In this document: in pieces, positions 31,288 through 42,993 of the stretch
How positions within the stretch are numbered: the first letter of the stretch is position 1
Layout: each line of letters begins with the position of its first letter
Source: Agarophyton chilense
Lineage: Eukaryota; Rhodophyta; Florideophyceae; Gracilariales; Gracilariaceae
Reading direction: 5' to 3'
NCBI GenBank assembly: GCA_030374765.1
Contig: JARGXX010000022.1
Location: forward strand, 1-64,000
Length of the DNA stretch: 64,000 bases
Program-made: the position numbers and the translations under genes
Notes under the pieces: generated by a model
What the model saw: the letters and a program-made list of their open reading frames with translations, nothing else
Databases searched by the model: none
What the model was told of the DNA's origin: nothing

Positions 31288-34200
31288 TAGAAGGTCTATA
31301 CCGACATCGGCTCTGACAGGAATCAGTTATCTCGTCGATTGACTATCTTGGACACAGGTGCTGGTCCGAACTTTATACGGGAATCGGAGCTCGCTCCTGC
31401 TGACTTAGAACGTATTCGATACGGTCCTTTACCGGACATCCGGGATGCCAACAAAAATGCTGTGAAGACACTGGGAACAGTTCGACTCGTGGTGCGTTTG
31501 GGACGCTTTGTAGTCCTAGTAGACTTCATCGTCTGTAAGACGTTCGCTGCACCAGTGGTACTGGGATGTGATTATTGCGACAAGTTTGTCGAAGCCATTC
31601 GCCCGCAAAGAAAACTAGTGGAACTAGATGATGGATCAATGGTACCAATTGCTCGCAAGCCAATGCGTCGTTGCCCCGAAGCACCTCCACTTCCACCATC
31701 TATGGAATACAAGAAATCCCGAGGACGTGTCTCGCCGAGGATTCGAGTAGCGAAGAGTGCCATGCTGAAGGCGCAAATCCAAACTTGGGTTCAAGTAAGA
31801 ACAGAACGACACGGACTCGTGGTAATTCAACCGAATACTCGGATGTACGCATCCCGGGGATTGCAAGTCGCTAACGGCATTGTTCAGGTTGATCCTGGTA
31901 GCCCCTTTTGGAGACTAGTGAGTAACTTCACCGATAACGATTATCAGATATCGAAGAATCAGGTTGTTGCAACAGCTTTGCCTCATCCCACAGTGGCGGT
32001 CCCTACTCATATTTCTACTGCAGAAGTATTGGGATTAACCAATGTCGGTGACACAGACGAAGAACTGCAAACTCCCTTTGGAGATCAATTGCGAACTGCA
32101 AAGGATCCAGAGAGCCTGGTAGATGAGCTAGACTTCGCACATGTGTCGAAACACTACAGAACGAAGATCAGGTCTATGCTGAAGAAGTAAACATCCATGT
32201 GGAGTGGAAAACAAGGAGAGATCTCCGCTACGTAACACCACATTGATTTGGTCCCAGGGTCACGACCCATCTCCCAACCACTCTACAGAGCGGGACCGCG
32301 AACTCGCCAAATGGAGGAGAAGAATGTCAGCAAAATGCTGGAAGAAGAAGTAATCGAAGCAGCTCAATCTGCTTGGGCCTCACCAGTGGTGCTGGTTCTA
32401 AAACCTGATGGTTCTTTACGATTCTGTATCGATTATCGAAAACTGAACGCAGTTACAGTTCGAGATACATGCCCGTTGCCTCGAATCGACGAATGTATTG
32501 ACAGCTTAGGAGAAGCGAACGTGTTCACCACGTTGGACGCCAACTCTGGCTATTGGCAGGTGCCTGTATTGGAAGAAGACCAAGACAAACCTCATTTGCG
32601 TGTCACGCCGGTCTCTACCGTTTGAAAAGGATGCCCTTTGGCTTAACGAATGCCCCGGCTACTTTCCAGCGTACTCTGGACATCTTTTTCTCAAGATACA
32701 AGTGGAAGACTTGTTTAGTCTATTTGGACGATGTGATCATCTTTTCCCAGGATGTGGAAAGCCATTTACGGCATGTCGAGGAGATCGTCAAAGCACTACG
32801 GAGCGCAGGTATCACCTTGAAGTTCAAGAAATGCGAATGGTTCGCTGGCACCGTCCGGTACTTAGGACACGTGATCAAACCGGGACAGCTTGCCATTCAA
32901 GATGCACAAACATTGGCTCTCCGCAAAGTACAACCTCCGTCGACACAGAAGCAATTGCGTTCTTTCCTCGTCTTGTGCAACGTCTACCGACGATTCGGGC
33001 CGCGATACTAGCATATAGCGGCACCGCTCAACGCAAAGCTGCGTAAAGGACAACCAGCACAGCTGGAACAATTCAGACAAGCTGAAGTGGAAGCGTTCGA
33101 CAGGCTGAAGACAAAGATTATTACAGCCCCAGTCTTGGCGCTGCCCATTCCCAACCTGCCATACTCAGTGGATACCGACTCTAGCTAGTACCAAGTAGGG
33201 TGTGCCCTTTTTCAAACACACCCTGATGGTGAACGCAAACCCATTGGTTACTGGTCAAGATCGCTGAACGCAGCTGAGAAGAAGTATTCAGTTTCAGAAA
33301 AGGAATTCCTTGCAGTCGTTTGGGCTCTAACCACATTGCGACCAAATCTCCAAGGAGAACGTTTTACCGTCAACACGGATCATTCGTCTCTACGATGGTT
33401 ACTGTCCATTACAGACCCGTCTGGTCGTCTCACACGATGGCGCTTACGCCTTTCTGAATTCGATTTCGAAGTGAAGTATAAGAAAGGATTGGCCAATGTC
33501 CAAGCTGACGCGATATCGCGACTCAAAACACTGGGCGAAACTCAAGGCGAAATCGATGAAGAGATACCTTGCTTCTACATGGAGACCCATTCACCATCTT
33601 TTGAAGAAGAGGAACAAGAGACCCTTCATGATTATTTGGATGCAGACCCGTTCCTTTCATTAGCAGACACTGACCCTTCAGTTCAACTCGAGCGAATCTC
33701 GTGCACTGAGCTCCTCAATGAGCAAAACGCCGATACGTTTTGTGCGTCGATACTCTCTCGTCTTAACGGGGGGGAGGAGCTCCCCTTTTCACTCGATTCA
33801 CGAGGAATACTGTTAAGACGTGTCGAAAAGCATGATCAAATCGTGATTCCACACGTCTTGAAGAGTCGAGTACTCCATCTGGCACACTACAGCAGGCTGT
33901 CTGGTCATCCAGGAGGAACAAAGTTGTTCATGGCTCTAAGAAGAGATTTTTACTGGACTACTTTGGCAATGGACTGCCATGCTACAGTGAGGTTGTGTAC
34001 AACATGTGCGAAGAGTCGCGTGAAGCTTTACAGGAAGCGGAAACCGATGACGTTATTCCAGGCGAAAGCGCCTTTACAATACGTCAGTATCGACACCCGA
34101 GGGGAAAAGATTCGCTCAAGGCGAGGTTATCGCTACCTATTGGTAATCACCGACCGCTTCTCGAAGCTAGTGCGGACTGTGCCGCTGAAGCGGATAACCG

Positions 34201-35830
34201 CAACCGTAATCGCACAGGCGTTTACCAAACACTGGGTATTCATACACGGACTACCAGAAGTTCTGTTATCAAATAATGGGAAGCAATTCGTTGCGAAGTT
34301 CTTTCAGAATGTTTGCCTCATTATGGGCATTCGAAACGTGTTTACTACGACCTATCATCCGCAATGCAACGGTCAGGTGGAGCGTTTCAACCGCACGCTG
34401 ATAGCAGCACTACCACACTACATAGCGGACCACCCGAAAGAATGGGACATGTTTGCAGATACTCTGCGCTACGCGTACAACATGCAAGTGCATACCTCTA
34501 CAAAGACGGCACCGTTCGAACTCGTGCTCTCACGTAACCCTCCGGCCTTACCGGTTGCGCTCGACGACGAGACAGAATTGGACGCGCCGACCCCGGCTAA
34601 GTACCATCTGAAATGGAGTAATTACCTGAAGGCCAGAGCGGAAGAAGCCGCTAAGGAGTTATCGAAGACGCAAGCTCGCTATAAGCGAAACTATGACGCC
34701 AGAAGACGAAGAGGAAATCCGGCAATCCGAGTAGGAGGTCACGTCTTCGTGCGAATTGAAAGACCGGACAAACAGGAAGAATCTCGCCATAAGTTGTTGC
34801 CGTTGATGAAGACACAGTGGTCATCAAGACAGGTGAGGACGTTGAACGTGAATCTCGAGATCGCGTTGAAGTCGCGCCTGACCCGCAAGTGGACGTCCAG
34901 GTATCTGGTAGAATTAAGGAAGCAAGTGCGACCAAACGTCAAGGCAAAAGCCCAAGTGACTCTGAGGATAGTGAACCGCCACCAATGGCTCGAGCGGAGG
35001 AGAAAGCTCCTGATCTCCCACCGCCGGCGGTTGCGTACGCCAATCACAGACAGCTTCCAAAATATAGAGATATGCCCCGTGGCACGCGCACACCCGTGAG
35101 TACAGAAATGGAACCTGAAAGCAGGAAAGATGTTTTGGAATTTGGCCCGAAGGACTTGGAAACGAGGGCACGCGAAAATGCGCCTTTGCCGCTTCAGGCT
35201 GAACCTTCAGGTGAAGCGCCACTCGCTGTTCCGCCGATATCGGCTCCCATCCCTCGTGGGCAGGAAGAAGAAGAGGTATCGCCTCCTGTCGTGGTGCAAG
35301 CACCATCGTCCACCGAACAGCGGTCAGAATCGGATAAACCGAAGGAAGTTCATCCACGAATGGAATTGAAAAGTAGCAAGAAGTACGCTTCTTTGGAACC
35401 TGGAAAACAGGATAGCTCTTTATCTGAGAAAGGTTCTCAAGGAATGAGTACACTGCCCCTGCGGGCAGAACGACAGTTAGTCGACGAGCGCACGCTTAGC
35501 GACGCTGAGACTGCTAACACAGAAACGCTTGGGTAAGCCCTAAGGCATTTCAAACCTGTTCACATGAGTCTCGCGCTAACAGCGAAAGCATTGGGAAACG
35601 CCCAGGAATATGTCATGGATCGCATATGTGAACATGGAGAGCATGAAGATACTAGAGAATTACTGTATCGAGTCCGTTGGTACGGTTTTCCTCCGGAAGC
35701 GGATACGTGGGAACCTAAAGCTCATATCCCCCGTTCGCAGCTCGTGCGATATCATCCACGCATGCGATTACCACTCCCCAGGGAGATCGACTCCTGGATA
35801 ATCGGGCTCATGGGCACATCCCATTTGTAA
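31288..35830 (+). pseudogene. pol: Gypsy pol: protease, RT, RNase H, integrase, chromodomain
   Basis: The protease active site DTGA is at 31351-31362. RT has the YLDD box near 32721, RNase H follows (DTDSS at 33171), then the integrase zinc finger and core, and a chromodomain at about 35606-35755 (aromatic and WEP motifs). Breaks: TAG 31288, TAA 32188, TAA 32233, a one-base loss near 32587 (frame 1 to frame 3), TAG 33009, TAG 33186, a frameshift near 34803 and TAA 35534. The second integrase catalytic residue, in the usual LSDNG motif, is Asn (AAT at 34272), so the enzyme would be dead even if read through. An unusually long Pro/Glu/Ser-rich linker of about 230 residues lies between integrase and chromodomain. 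Chromodomains steer such elements toward marked chromatin. Confidence 0.9.
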
Positions 35831-35944
35831 ATATGGGCTACAAAGGTAGTAAAAACTCGAAAGGCGAGAAGAAAACAAGAAGTCATGAAGAGGAAACGAG
35901 AAGACACGCAAGTAAAGGACATTTACTGATTTTCACCTAGGACA

Positions 35945-36088
35945 AACTCGAGAAGCGAGAAGAAGGATTGAAGAACTCGAGAAGCGAGAAGAGATGATTG
36001 AAGAACTCGAGAAGCGAGAAGGAAAGTATGAAACTCGAGAAGCGAGAAGAAGAAGTTAAGAACTCGAGAAGCGAGAAAAGATGATGAC
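35945..36088 (+). repeat. Purine-rich tandem repeat, five units of about 29 bp
   Basis: Five copies of a unit whose core is AACTCGAGAAGCGAGAAG, each followed by a variable A/G-rich tail. Degenerate copies extend upstream to about 35855. The plus strand is almost all purine. It lies between the end of pol and the end of the antisense ORF, so it could act as a second polypurine tract or as a spacer between converging transcripts. Confidence 0.9.
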
Positions 36089-36188
36089 TAGAAGATAAGA
36101 AGGGAACGTGAAGACACGAGGTCACCGGAGTTTATTGGTATCAAGATATCACCGCAAGGATGTTGACTAGGAGTCTTTTCTAGGATCA

Positions 36189-38024
36189 TCAAAGAGACGT
36201 GCGAGCACGCAGGTTCGCAAGAAGCTGTGCGCGATCACCCTCAACTTGGTCCACGGGAAAGCCCTCATCTAAGAGGAACTGCCTCAGCGGATCCAAGCCT
36301 GGATCTTCGACCGGCACTGCACTCGGTTGTTGGGTAAACCCATGAGAGTACTCTTGAGCAAATCCCGCCGCTGCGGATTGATCGACGGAAGTCGCCACGC
36401 CTGCCAGCTCTGGCTATTTCTCGTAACCGAATTCAGCCTCAGCTCCCGGCGCTTTCTCATTCGGTTCCTCTCTATTCTCGGATGGAGTAGCATCGTACAC
36501 GTATCCAGTAAGCTGGTTCAGTGGCATGTCACGCGAATTCTCCCGAAGAAAGCGAGCCTGCTCGGAGGTGATCAACTGGTGCGTCCAGGGGTCGTACCAA
36601 ACGAAATCTCCAGCACTTGCTGCTCGTCCAGGAGAATGGTCGTAGTGTCTTGCACGGGTTCCGCGAGCGGATTGATCAGCTGGCACTCCAGACCAATCGA
36701 CACTGTCGATCAAATCCACAAGATGGAGGAAGTCGGCATGGTTCGCAAGGGATCCCAGGACAAGGGAAAGATCGAGTTCTCTCGCATACTTTCGCGCTGT
36801 GGGCGACATGTACCAAACTTTCAAGGTATCATAAGCATCCCACAGGAGGAAGACGGCCATCTTGGCGATAAACTCGGTATGAACCACCGTCCGAAATCCC
36901 AATAACGGGTCGTTAACAAACGCAGACCCGATGTAGGAGATCGCCGGTGGGAGCTCCACAGGGCAACCACGAGGACTCTCGATCGCCGCCCAATGTTGCG
37001 GAATACCGATGTAGCGCACGAAGCGCGCGTATGGCCGAATGCCGTCAATCTCGATCATTTGATACGGCACCAAATAGCCCAAACGTGATCGAGTACGACG
37101 TTCCCAACGGGGATAATCGCAATAGGGAATGTCACGCTTTCGAAGGAAGTGGAACTCCGCACGGAGAAGAGGTTGCTGAAAGCAGAGAGCTGCATCACGC
37201 ACACCGCGCACACCGCGCACACCGCGCCAACCGCTAACATCGAATCCAACGAGTGTCTCGATATACGAGTATCCTTCACCGTCGGTACCGGCTTCCCAGG
37301 TATCTAGTTCCCAGTCCTGCGGGAGGAGAACCGTACTGATAAATCGGTGGAGACGCTTATAAATCAGCTTGGTGAACCGCGTACGGGCTTCGGAGAAGGT
37401 TTCCGTTGAATATCGCGCAATCGCGTTGTCTGGAAAAGCAATATGGGTCGCCCAGTCGTCGCTATAAATCGCGTGTTCCGTAATACCGTCAGGGAAGTAC
37501 CCTCCGTGTACATACTGTTGTATCAACGCGTCATCGCGGAGAGAAACTGGATCAAACCAGGGCGCCTGCGCGAAAAGTTCAACGTTGTCGAGAGGATCTC
37601 GTCCATAGAAATCCGCAGGGTGCGGGTAGCTTCGCTGAGCACGACGAGAAGGAGCTCGAATCACACTCGCAGAGGCGATGTAAGCTGCGTTCGGCATCGG
37701 AGCCACGGTTGGCTGAGGTAACGGTATCGACCGTAATCCGGTGTACGGTGTGGGAAACGAACGGTATGGACCGAGTTGAGCAGTAGGCTGCGACGCAGAA
37801 CCAGCAGTGTTGGACGGAGCAACAGAAGGCACATCCTCAGAGGAGGGCTGAAACGGGTTGGACCCGGCGTTCGGATCCATCGCGAGAGATCGATCTGAAA
37901 AGCGATGAGGAACAGAATGCTGTTGAGAACTGTAAGAGTTGGTCGTGCGGCGAGGATTTCCTGATGACGATGAGTACCCGGAGCACCGGTCCGACTGCGT
38001 ATAAGCGCTTCTTGCGTCCCCCAT
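36189..38024 (-). CDS. Antisense ORF of the gypsy element, unknown function
   Basis: An ATG at 38024 opens 536 codons to TAG at 36414, and the same frame then continues 74 codons to a second stop at 36189. The start lies 24 bp from the 3' LTR, so an LTR promoter on the opposite strand could drive it. The N-terminal 130 residues are Pro/Ser-rich. From about 130 the protein looks folded, with many Trp, Tyr and aromatic-rich segments (DWATHIAFPDN, PQDWELDTWEAG, FLLWDAYDTLKVWYM). A short GVR triplet repeat is at about 280. There is no signal peptide, no zinc knuckle and no enzyme motif that I recognise. It is much better preserved than gag and pol on the other strand. Antisense accessory ORFs are known in some plant Ty3/gypsy elements, but I do not recognise this one. 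Chance openness is the alternative, though unlikely at this length. Confidence 0.65.
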
Positions 38025-38038
38025 TGTTTGCGCTTAAC

Positions 38039-38048
38039 GAGGGGGGTA
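38039..38048 (+). other. Gypsy polypurine tract
   Basis: GAGGGGGGTA ends directly at the first base of the 3' LTR. It is the expected primer site for plus-strand DNA synthesis and confirms the element's plus orientation. Confidence 0.8.
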
Positions 38049-38714
38049 TGCAGTATTCTACTATGTCGGGGAATCCGATAGGATGATTTTTCGCGAAGTC
38101 GCGGTTGGAACTCATAAGTGAGTGATGTCATCAAACTTGTGATATGAAACGGCACACTGCGTAGGATGCCAGGAGGCAGGGTAGAGTGTTGGGACACGTG
38201 GTATCACGAGTGGACTGGCTTGCAACGGCGCATGTAGTGGCGATTCGCGTGGCTGGTTTTACTTCCCTTTGTAGCTAGACGTCCATTAGGGACCAAACCC
38301 ATACAGTGGTTTGGCTAAGTGGCTGACCACTGGGTATTATTTATATATTTATTTGGGCACTCACCCTGGCACACAGTATATAGTGTACCAGAGGTTAGCG
38401 CCGACTCCAAGTAAAGGAGACAACATGGGCATCATGACTATTCTGGTCCTCGCTCCGGGTTCCTTAACCGGAGATCCGGACGAGCTATAATAGATAGTAA
38501 GCCCCAACCACTTCACGAGCCGTCTCGTACCTACGTCCCATCAACGTTTTACAGTTGCACTGTTCACCCTCGCTGGCGAGTAGTGGCCTTACACCCCACT
38601 TCCAGCTCGCTGGTGTTGTAGCTTTACCACCCCTTTTAGTTCGCCGCAAGCGACCCATCGGCAGTCCGAACGCTGTCGCAGGTGTCTGCTCTCTCCGTTA
38701 CAGCGGATACTACA
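38049..38714 (+). repeat. Gypsy 3' LTR
   Basis: 666 bp, same length as the 5' LTR with about ten substitutions and no indel. Most differences are transitions. On its minus strand this LTR lies upstream of the antisense ORF. Confidence 0.95.
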
Positions 38715-40088
38715 AACTGGAATAAAACAATTCTAACACCTTAAAAGTAATAACCGCCTCTCTCTACAGAATCGAAGTAGAAAAATTACTTCTTCTTTTT
38801 CTTCTTTATTGTGGTAAGCAGCTTTGCATTACTAGGCTGAAGGAAAGCTTTTATGAAAATCTTTCTCTCTTGAGGAAGGCCAATAACTTCTGTGGTTACT
38901 TTCAAATTAACTCTTGTAAGTTTTCTCTACTTTTCTTCGTGAGACCAGTTAATAGTTCGCTACGGGTTGCATGCTTTGCCGGAATCGAAAGAAAAAATGT
39001 TTACAGTCTTTCTTAACGTTTGTTTCGCAGTCACATTTGAGCGTTTTCCTTTCAACCAAGGTTTCCACTAGATTTAAGCTGGGAACGTTGATTGTTTAAA
39101 ATTTTACGAGCATCACCACTGCTTTTCGCGCCTTCCTCTCGTCGGTAACAAACGCAGGAAACTGTGAAAATAGGCGTTTTTCTCTGGTCGACGAGGAAAG
39201 TGCGGCCCTAACGTTCAGTATATCAATCGGAACTCGCACGGGTCTTCCATCGCCAACGCCACTTCAAGGTTTGAAATTTTGTACGTCGCGTTCTGTGCTG
39301 TGGTTGATATCAAGGAATGTTAGGCTGCTTTCAAATTGTTCATCAAACGAAGATTGGCACTATCCTACTGAAGAACCAATTTTTGTTCCATAATAATAAT
39401 AATAATAATAATTAAAAACGTTTCAAACATGTTCTTTGAATGCGAGTCTGTCAGCGACGCCTTCAAAGTGTGAGGCTTTGAAGATAATTTGCACTCCAAA
39501 CGGTCACCAACTCACGAGATACCCTGTGTGTACTGCCAATTCGCCGGCATTCTTACCAAAAATGAGAGGGTACTATTTGGTTTACTTAGAGTTTCTTTAG
39601 CTCCAGCCCCGCCTCACATGAAAACTCAACACTGCCAGGCACAATCTAACCGCAAACTGGTAGTTCCTGATAAGTACCGTCTCTTTGGCTCTGATTAATA
39701 CTGATCCTTTGCTTATTCCACCAAAAAAATGACCCAATATTGCCACTTTTCTTTTGAAAAAAGCAGTGTCTCTTTTTAATTGCGCGATGCGGCGTCTTTT
39801 CTCTGTTGTCGGATGCTTTTCAAGTCATATTCTAGGATATTAAATCGGCATCATATTCCTATCAAAATTTCACATATTCTTATTTTGCAGTTGAGCTTCC
39901 TTTCACTCTAGCGCCGCACATTCTGCTTTTTCTTAAGCAAAAACACGATCAATCTCGTTATATTCTTTTTCTTGACACTTCCGTTGCTTTTCAAGCGCTA
40001 CATTCTGTTCTTGCTTCTTGCGTCTTGCCATCTTTTCTTTGTGAGTTTCCCATTCTGCTGATTGGCCAGTTTTGTACAGAAAGCCAGT
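38715..40088. other. Intergenic, AT-rich, no gene
   Basis: No reading frame with recognisable protein sequence. A short (TAA)n microsatellite at 39391-39411 is the only simple repeat. Confidence 0.5.
39391..39411. repeat. Trinucleotide microsatellite (ATA)n
   Basis: About seven uninterrupted copies of the trinucleotide ATA/TAA. Confidence 0.9.
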
Positions 40089-41225
40089 TTAGGTACTACA
40101 TATTTCGACAGCATTTGGATGGGAGCTCGGAGTGATGGTGAAATTCCTGAGGTTGCTTTTTACGGTTTCAAAAGACATGAGAATAGACGAGAAGTTCTCA
40201 TTCTTCGTCGAGATTTCCTCAGTACCTCTCATCACGCTCGTGAACTGCATATACATTGACTTCTCCCATCTTCGTTTTTGGACATCCTGCATCAGTTCGA
40301 ATTCTGTTTTTAACTGCTTCTGTTCCTTTTTAACGGTTTCTAATACTTCATTTTCTAACGTACGAAACGTGTGGGCAAAGTTTCTTTGGAATAGAAACGC
40401 TCCAATTACACGACACGCATTCTTCAAACGCTGTGTTTTTACGCTTCCGTTAGGGCATGCAGCGCATGCAAGGTAGAAGTTAATGATCGTCACATCCACC
40501 TTACCTTGGCGGCAGAACTCGTCCCTTATAATCCTCATACTTTCTTGGATGGTCTTGTTTTTTTTTTTTTCACATGCTGGGAGTATATCTGAGTTATTTG
40601 TGAGTTTAATAACCGCGTCAATGTTATGAGCCGAACCATACTCAATCCAGTTCAAGTGCTTCCGAGGTGAATGCTCATCAACACTCAGTAGAAGTTTCTA
40701 ATCTTTCACGTACGTCTTCGCTGTGTTTTGGACATGTTTCAGAAACGCTTTCTTAACGGTCCTTCTATACACCTTTTTTCGTCTCTTTAATAACAGCGTC
40801 GACAGAAAACCACCCCAGTTTGTTGCAGTGGGAAATAATACCAGTGGGCTGAGTAGAGAACTTTTCTTGAACAAGAGCCCACCAATCAAATGACTTGCAC
40901 TTTCCCGAAATTATAAAGAACGGTGGGGAAACCCTACCGGTTGTGGAGGCCGCAACAACTGCAATTATATGTTTTCCAATTCCGTATGACGACGTAATGG
41001 CTCTGAAACATCAACTCTTTGTTCATGATATCGCCAAAAAAAGTGATGCCTTCTGTCAGGGATTTCGATTCCGGGTTCGTCCTTTTTCGACCCCTATTTG
41101 GGTTTTGCTGTATATCTGCTTGCGTCTTTTCAATTTTTTCAAGGATGGCGAAGAGTTTCTCTACATTTGCATATGATTGCGCGGTGAGCTTGGCCTGCTC
41201 TCGGTCTCTTTCTTTCTATTCGTTA
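40089..41225 (-). pseudogene. DDE_1 (pogo/jerky-like) transposase remnant
   Basis: Read on the minus strand across at least two frames. Upstream part, about 41225-41090: an ANVEKLFAILEKIE segment as precedes the catalytic core in this family. Next, about 41010-40780: HIIAVVAASTTGRVSPPFFIISGK. Then, after a frame change near 40770 and TAG at 40698: LLLSVDEHSPRK, the degenerate form of the usual DGHSSR catalytic motif, and IKLTNNSDILPACEKKKNKT, matching the NTSHFLQPCD region. The last 110 codons (QESMRIIRDEFCRQGKVD onwards) match the family's C-terminal region and end in a helical stretch. The first catalytic Asp region has been lost. I infer a dead transposon copy; terminal repeats were not found. 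Confidence 0.65.
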
Positions 41226-42238
41226 AATTGCGATTTTGTGGGCGATAAGATTGGAAAGCGGCATGGTTGGGGAACCCAAGGATTCAGCTCTTACGGCCGC
41301 CCGTTGCAATTAATGCTAGCAAATGATTGAAAATCACTTTACTGGCTGCAAAAACACGTTACGATGCTAGTTGGAGTCTCTAGTTTATGAACCTAGACTT
41401 CTCGCTAGACGCAACAGAAAATCTTTCTGATTTGATCAAAGTGATTGTTACATGCTAATTGTGTTCTTTATTATTTGTTTCAATACAGTGATTGAGGCGT
41501 TGGGCGGTTTCTTTAACTATTCTCGTGATGTGAGCAACATTTTGGAGTAATCTGCAGTAGTGTAGAAAGCGCACTGCCTCTGAACAATCGAGAAAATACT
41601 GCTCAAGTCTCTTTGTTCTCTGCTTCTTTATTGCAGATTGCTTTCGTAGTAACGGCGGCATTTGGAAGATGCACAATGTCTGATAGCATAAGGCGTGTCC
41701 ATGTCTAAGTTGGGCACCGGATAGAGGTACAATTGGCATGGTAAGTCCCAGACATGCTCGATACTGGGAAGTGTTTCGGTTACATTGCATTTTAAGCCAA
41801 AGAGGACCATACTTATCCCTGGACCAAAATTAGCCCTAGACCAAAATTAGTCCTGTATCAAAATTAGCCCTTCAGAAGGGTATGTGTAAATGCGTAATGT
41901 AGAGTGCGCGAAATGTAATTAATGCCACCCCCCTGTTTGTTGATGCACTCCCTCTCTTTCGTGTTTCCCTAAACCTACTCTCTTGTAACGCTAAAAACGA
42001 ACAACTGAATCACTTTAATCACCATTAACAAAAGTTTTCTACTTCTCTTCACTGTCAAGAACACTTAGTACAAAAAACAGCCCCGAAATTTAATTAAAGT
42101 CCACTACAGTATTTTTTCTTTGAACAAACGCGCTCGCATTTTGAATAGAACAAAAGCCTTAATAACCTTTTCCCATGCATTTGCTTCAACTCTAAAATTA
42201 AAAACATCAAAATAGGCTGTTGATAACCTTTGAAGGAT
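41226..42238. other. Intergenic, no gene recognised
   Basis: A minus-strand frame at 41455-41790 (111 codons) has no recognisable motif. Positions 41819-41870 hold three imperfect tandem copies of a unit containing CAAAATTAG and CCT. Confidence 0.4.
41819..41870. repeat. Three tandem copies of an ACCAAAATTAGCCCT-like unit
   Basis: Three imperfect 17-18 bp copies in a row. They lie about 370 bp before the mariner remnant and could be part of its former end, but no inverted partner was seen on the other side. Confidence 0.7.
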
Positions 42239-42993
42239 AATGAAAAAGGTATGATACTTGCAAGCTTCATTAAATTACTGTTTTCAAATAGGAATTGCTG
42301 AAATCATTAGACGTTCTCGGACTGTTGTCCAGAACTTCTTCAAAGATCCTGAAAACTACAAAAACGCTAAAAACGCTGTAACACCAAAACAATGAGTTTA
42401 ACGACTAAAAGACGTCTTTCTTGCTTGGCTTTAATCTCAATTGGCTCAGTCCGAGAACTTTGTAACGGTTTTGCTCTTCCAGCTTCTGTTAGACGCATGA
42501 AAAAGGTGTTACATGATGTTCCAAACTTTATTGATAAAAAGATGAAAAAAGTACTAATAATGACTAACATTCATAAAAAGAAAAGATTCGTATGCGCTTT
42601 AAAAAAGATGACGTTTTACATGAAGAAAATGAAAAAAACTATTATTTCCGATAAAGAGATATTTTAATTAGATGGACCAAATGTATTTGTTCATTATTGG
42701 AACGATGAATGGAAGAAAGAGATTCATTTTTCTAAGCGACAAAATGGAGGGGATTCTATGATGCTATGAAATGCCTGTTATTAATATGTTTTAAGTAGTC
42801 TGGTCTTTTGCGTCGGTAAAATTCAATCTACAAAGTACTGCAAGGTGTGTCAGAAGTAATTGTTGCCATTTGTGGCCGAAACCATTAGAAAAAGGTTTTA
42901 TTTTCAGCAAGACGGGGACTCTAATAAACTTTCAGTGTATACTACGAAGTCGTTGGTTGATCATAATGTTACCCAGTGGAAATCGGAGATATA
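42239..42993 (+). pseudogene. Tc1/mariner transposase remnant
   Basis: Starts in an NEKGMILA segment, then in a second frame IAEIIRRSRTVVQNFFKDPENY, the helix-turn-helix of Tc1/Tc3-type transposases. From 42392 the frame changes again: TTKRRLSCLAL, then the second DNA-binding domain, then ISDKEIF, TAA at 42665, LDGPNVFVHYWND and FSKRQNGG, the first catalytic block. Further on are KYCKVCQK and FYFQQDG, the second catalytic Asp block. The C-terminal SPDLNPIE block is missing. At least two frameshifts and several stops make it inactive. Confidence 0.8.

Larger units (their letters stand above)
28020..38714 (+). mobile_element. Ty3/gypsy chromovirus-type LTR retrotransposon, 10.7 kb
   Basis: Two 666-bp LTRs, ends TGTAGTATTC (TGCAGTATTC in the 3' copy) and GGATACTACA, differ at about ten positions, roughly 1.5 percent. 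The flanking five bases are AACTT and AACTG, a target duplication with one mismatch. The internal order is gag with a zinc knuckle, protease, reverse transcriptase, RNase H, integrase and a chromodomain. The integrase after RNase H marks Ty3/gypsy. Gag and pol are broken by several stops and two frameshifts. Between pol and the 3' LTR are a purine-rich tandem repeat and a long antisense ORF. Confidence 0.95.

Noticed and set aside
36327-36905. Plus-strand frame of 192 codons inside the gypsy 3' region
   Set aside because: Shadow of the antisense ORF, which is longer, starts with ATG beside the LTR and has a more protein-like composition.
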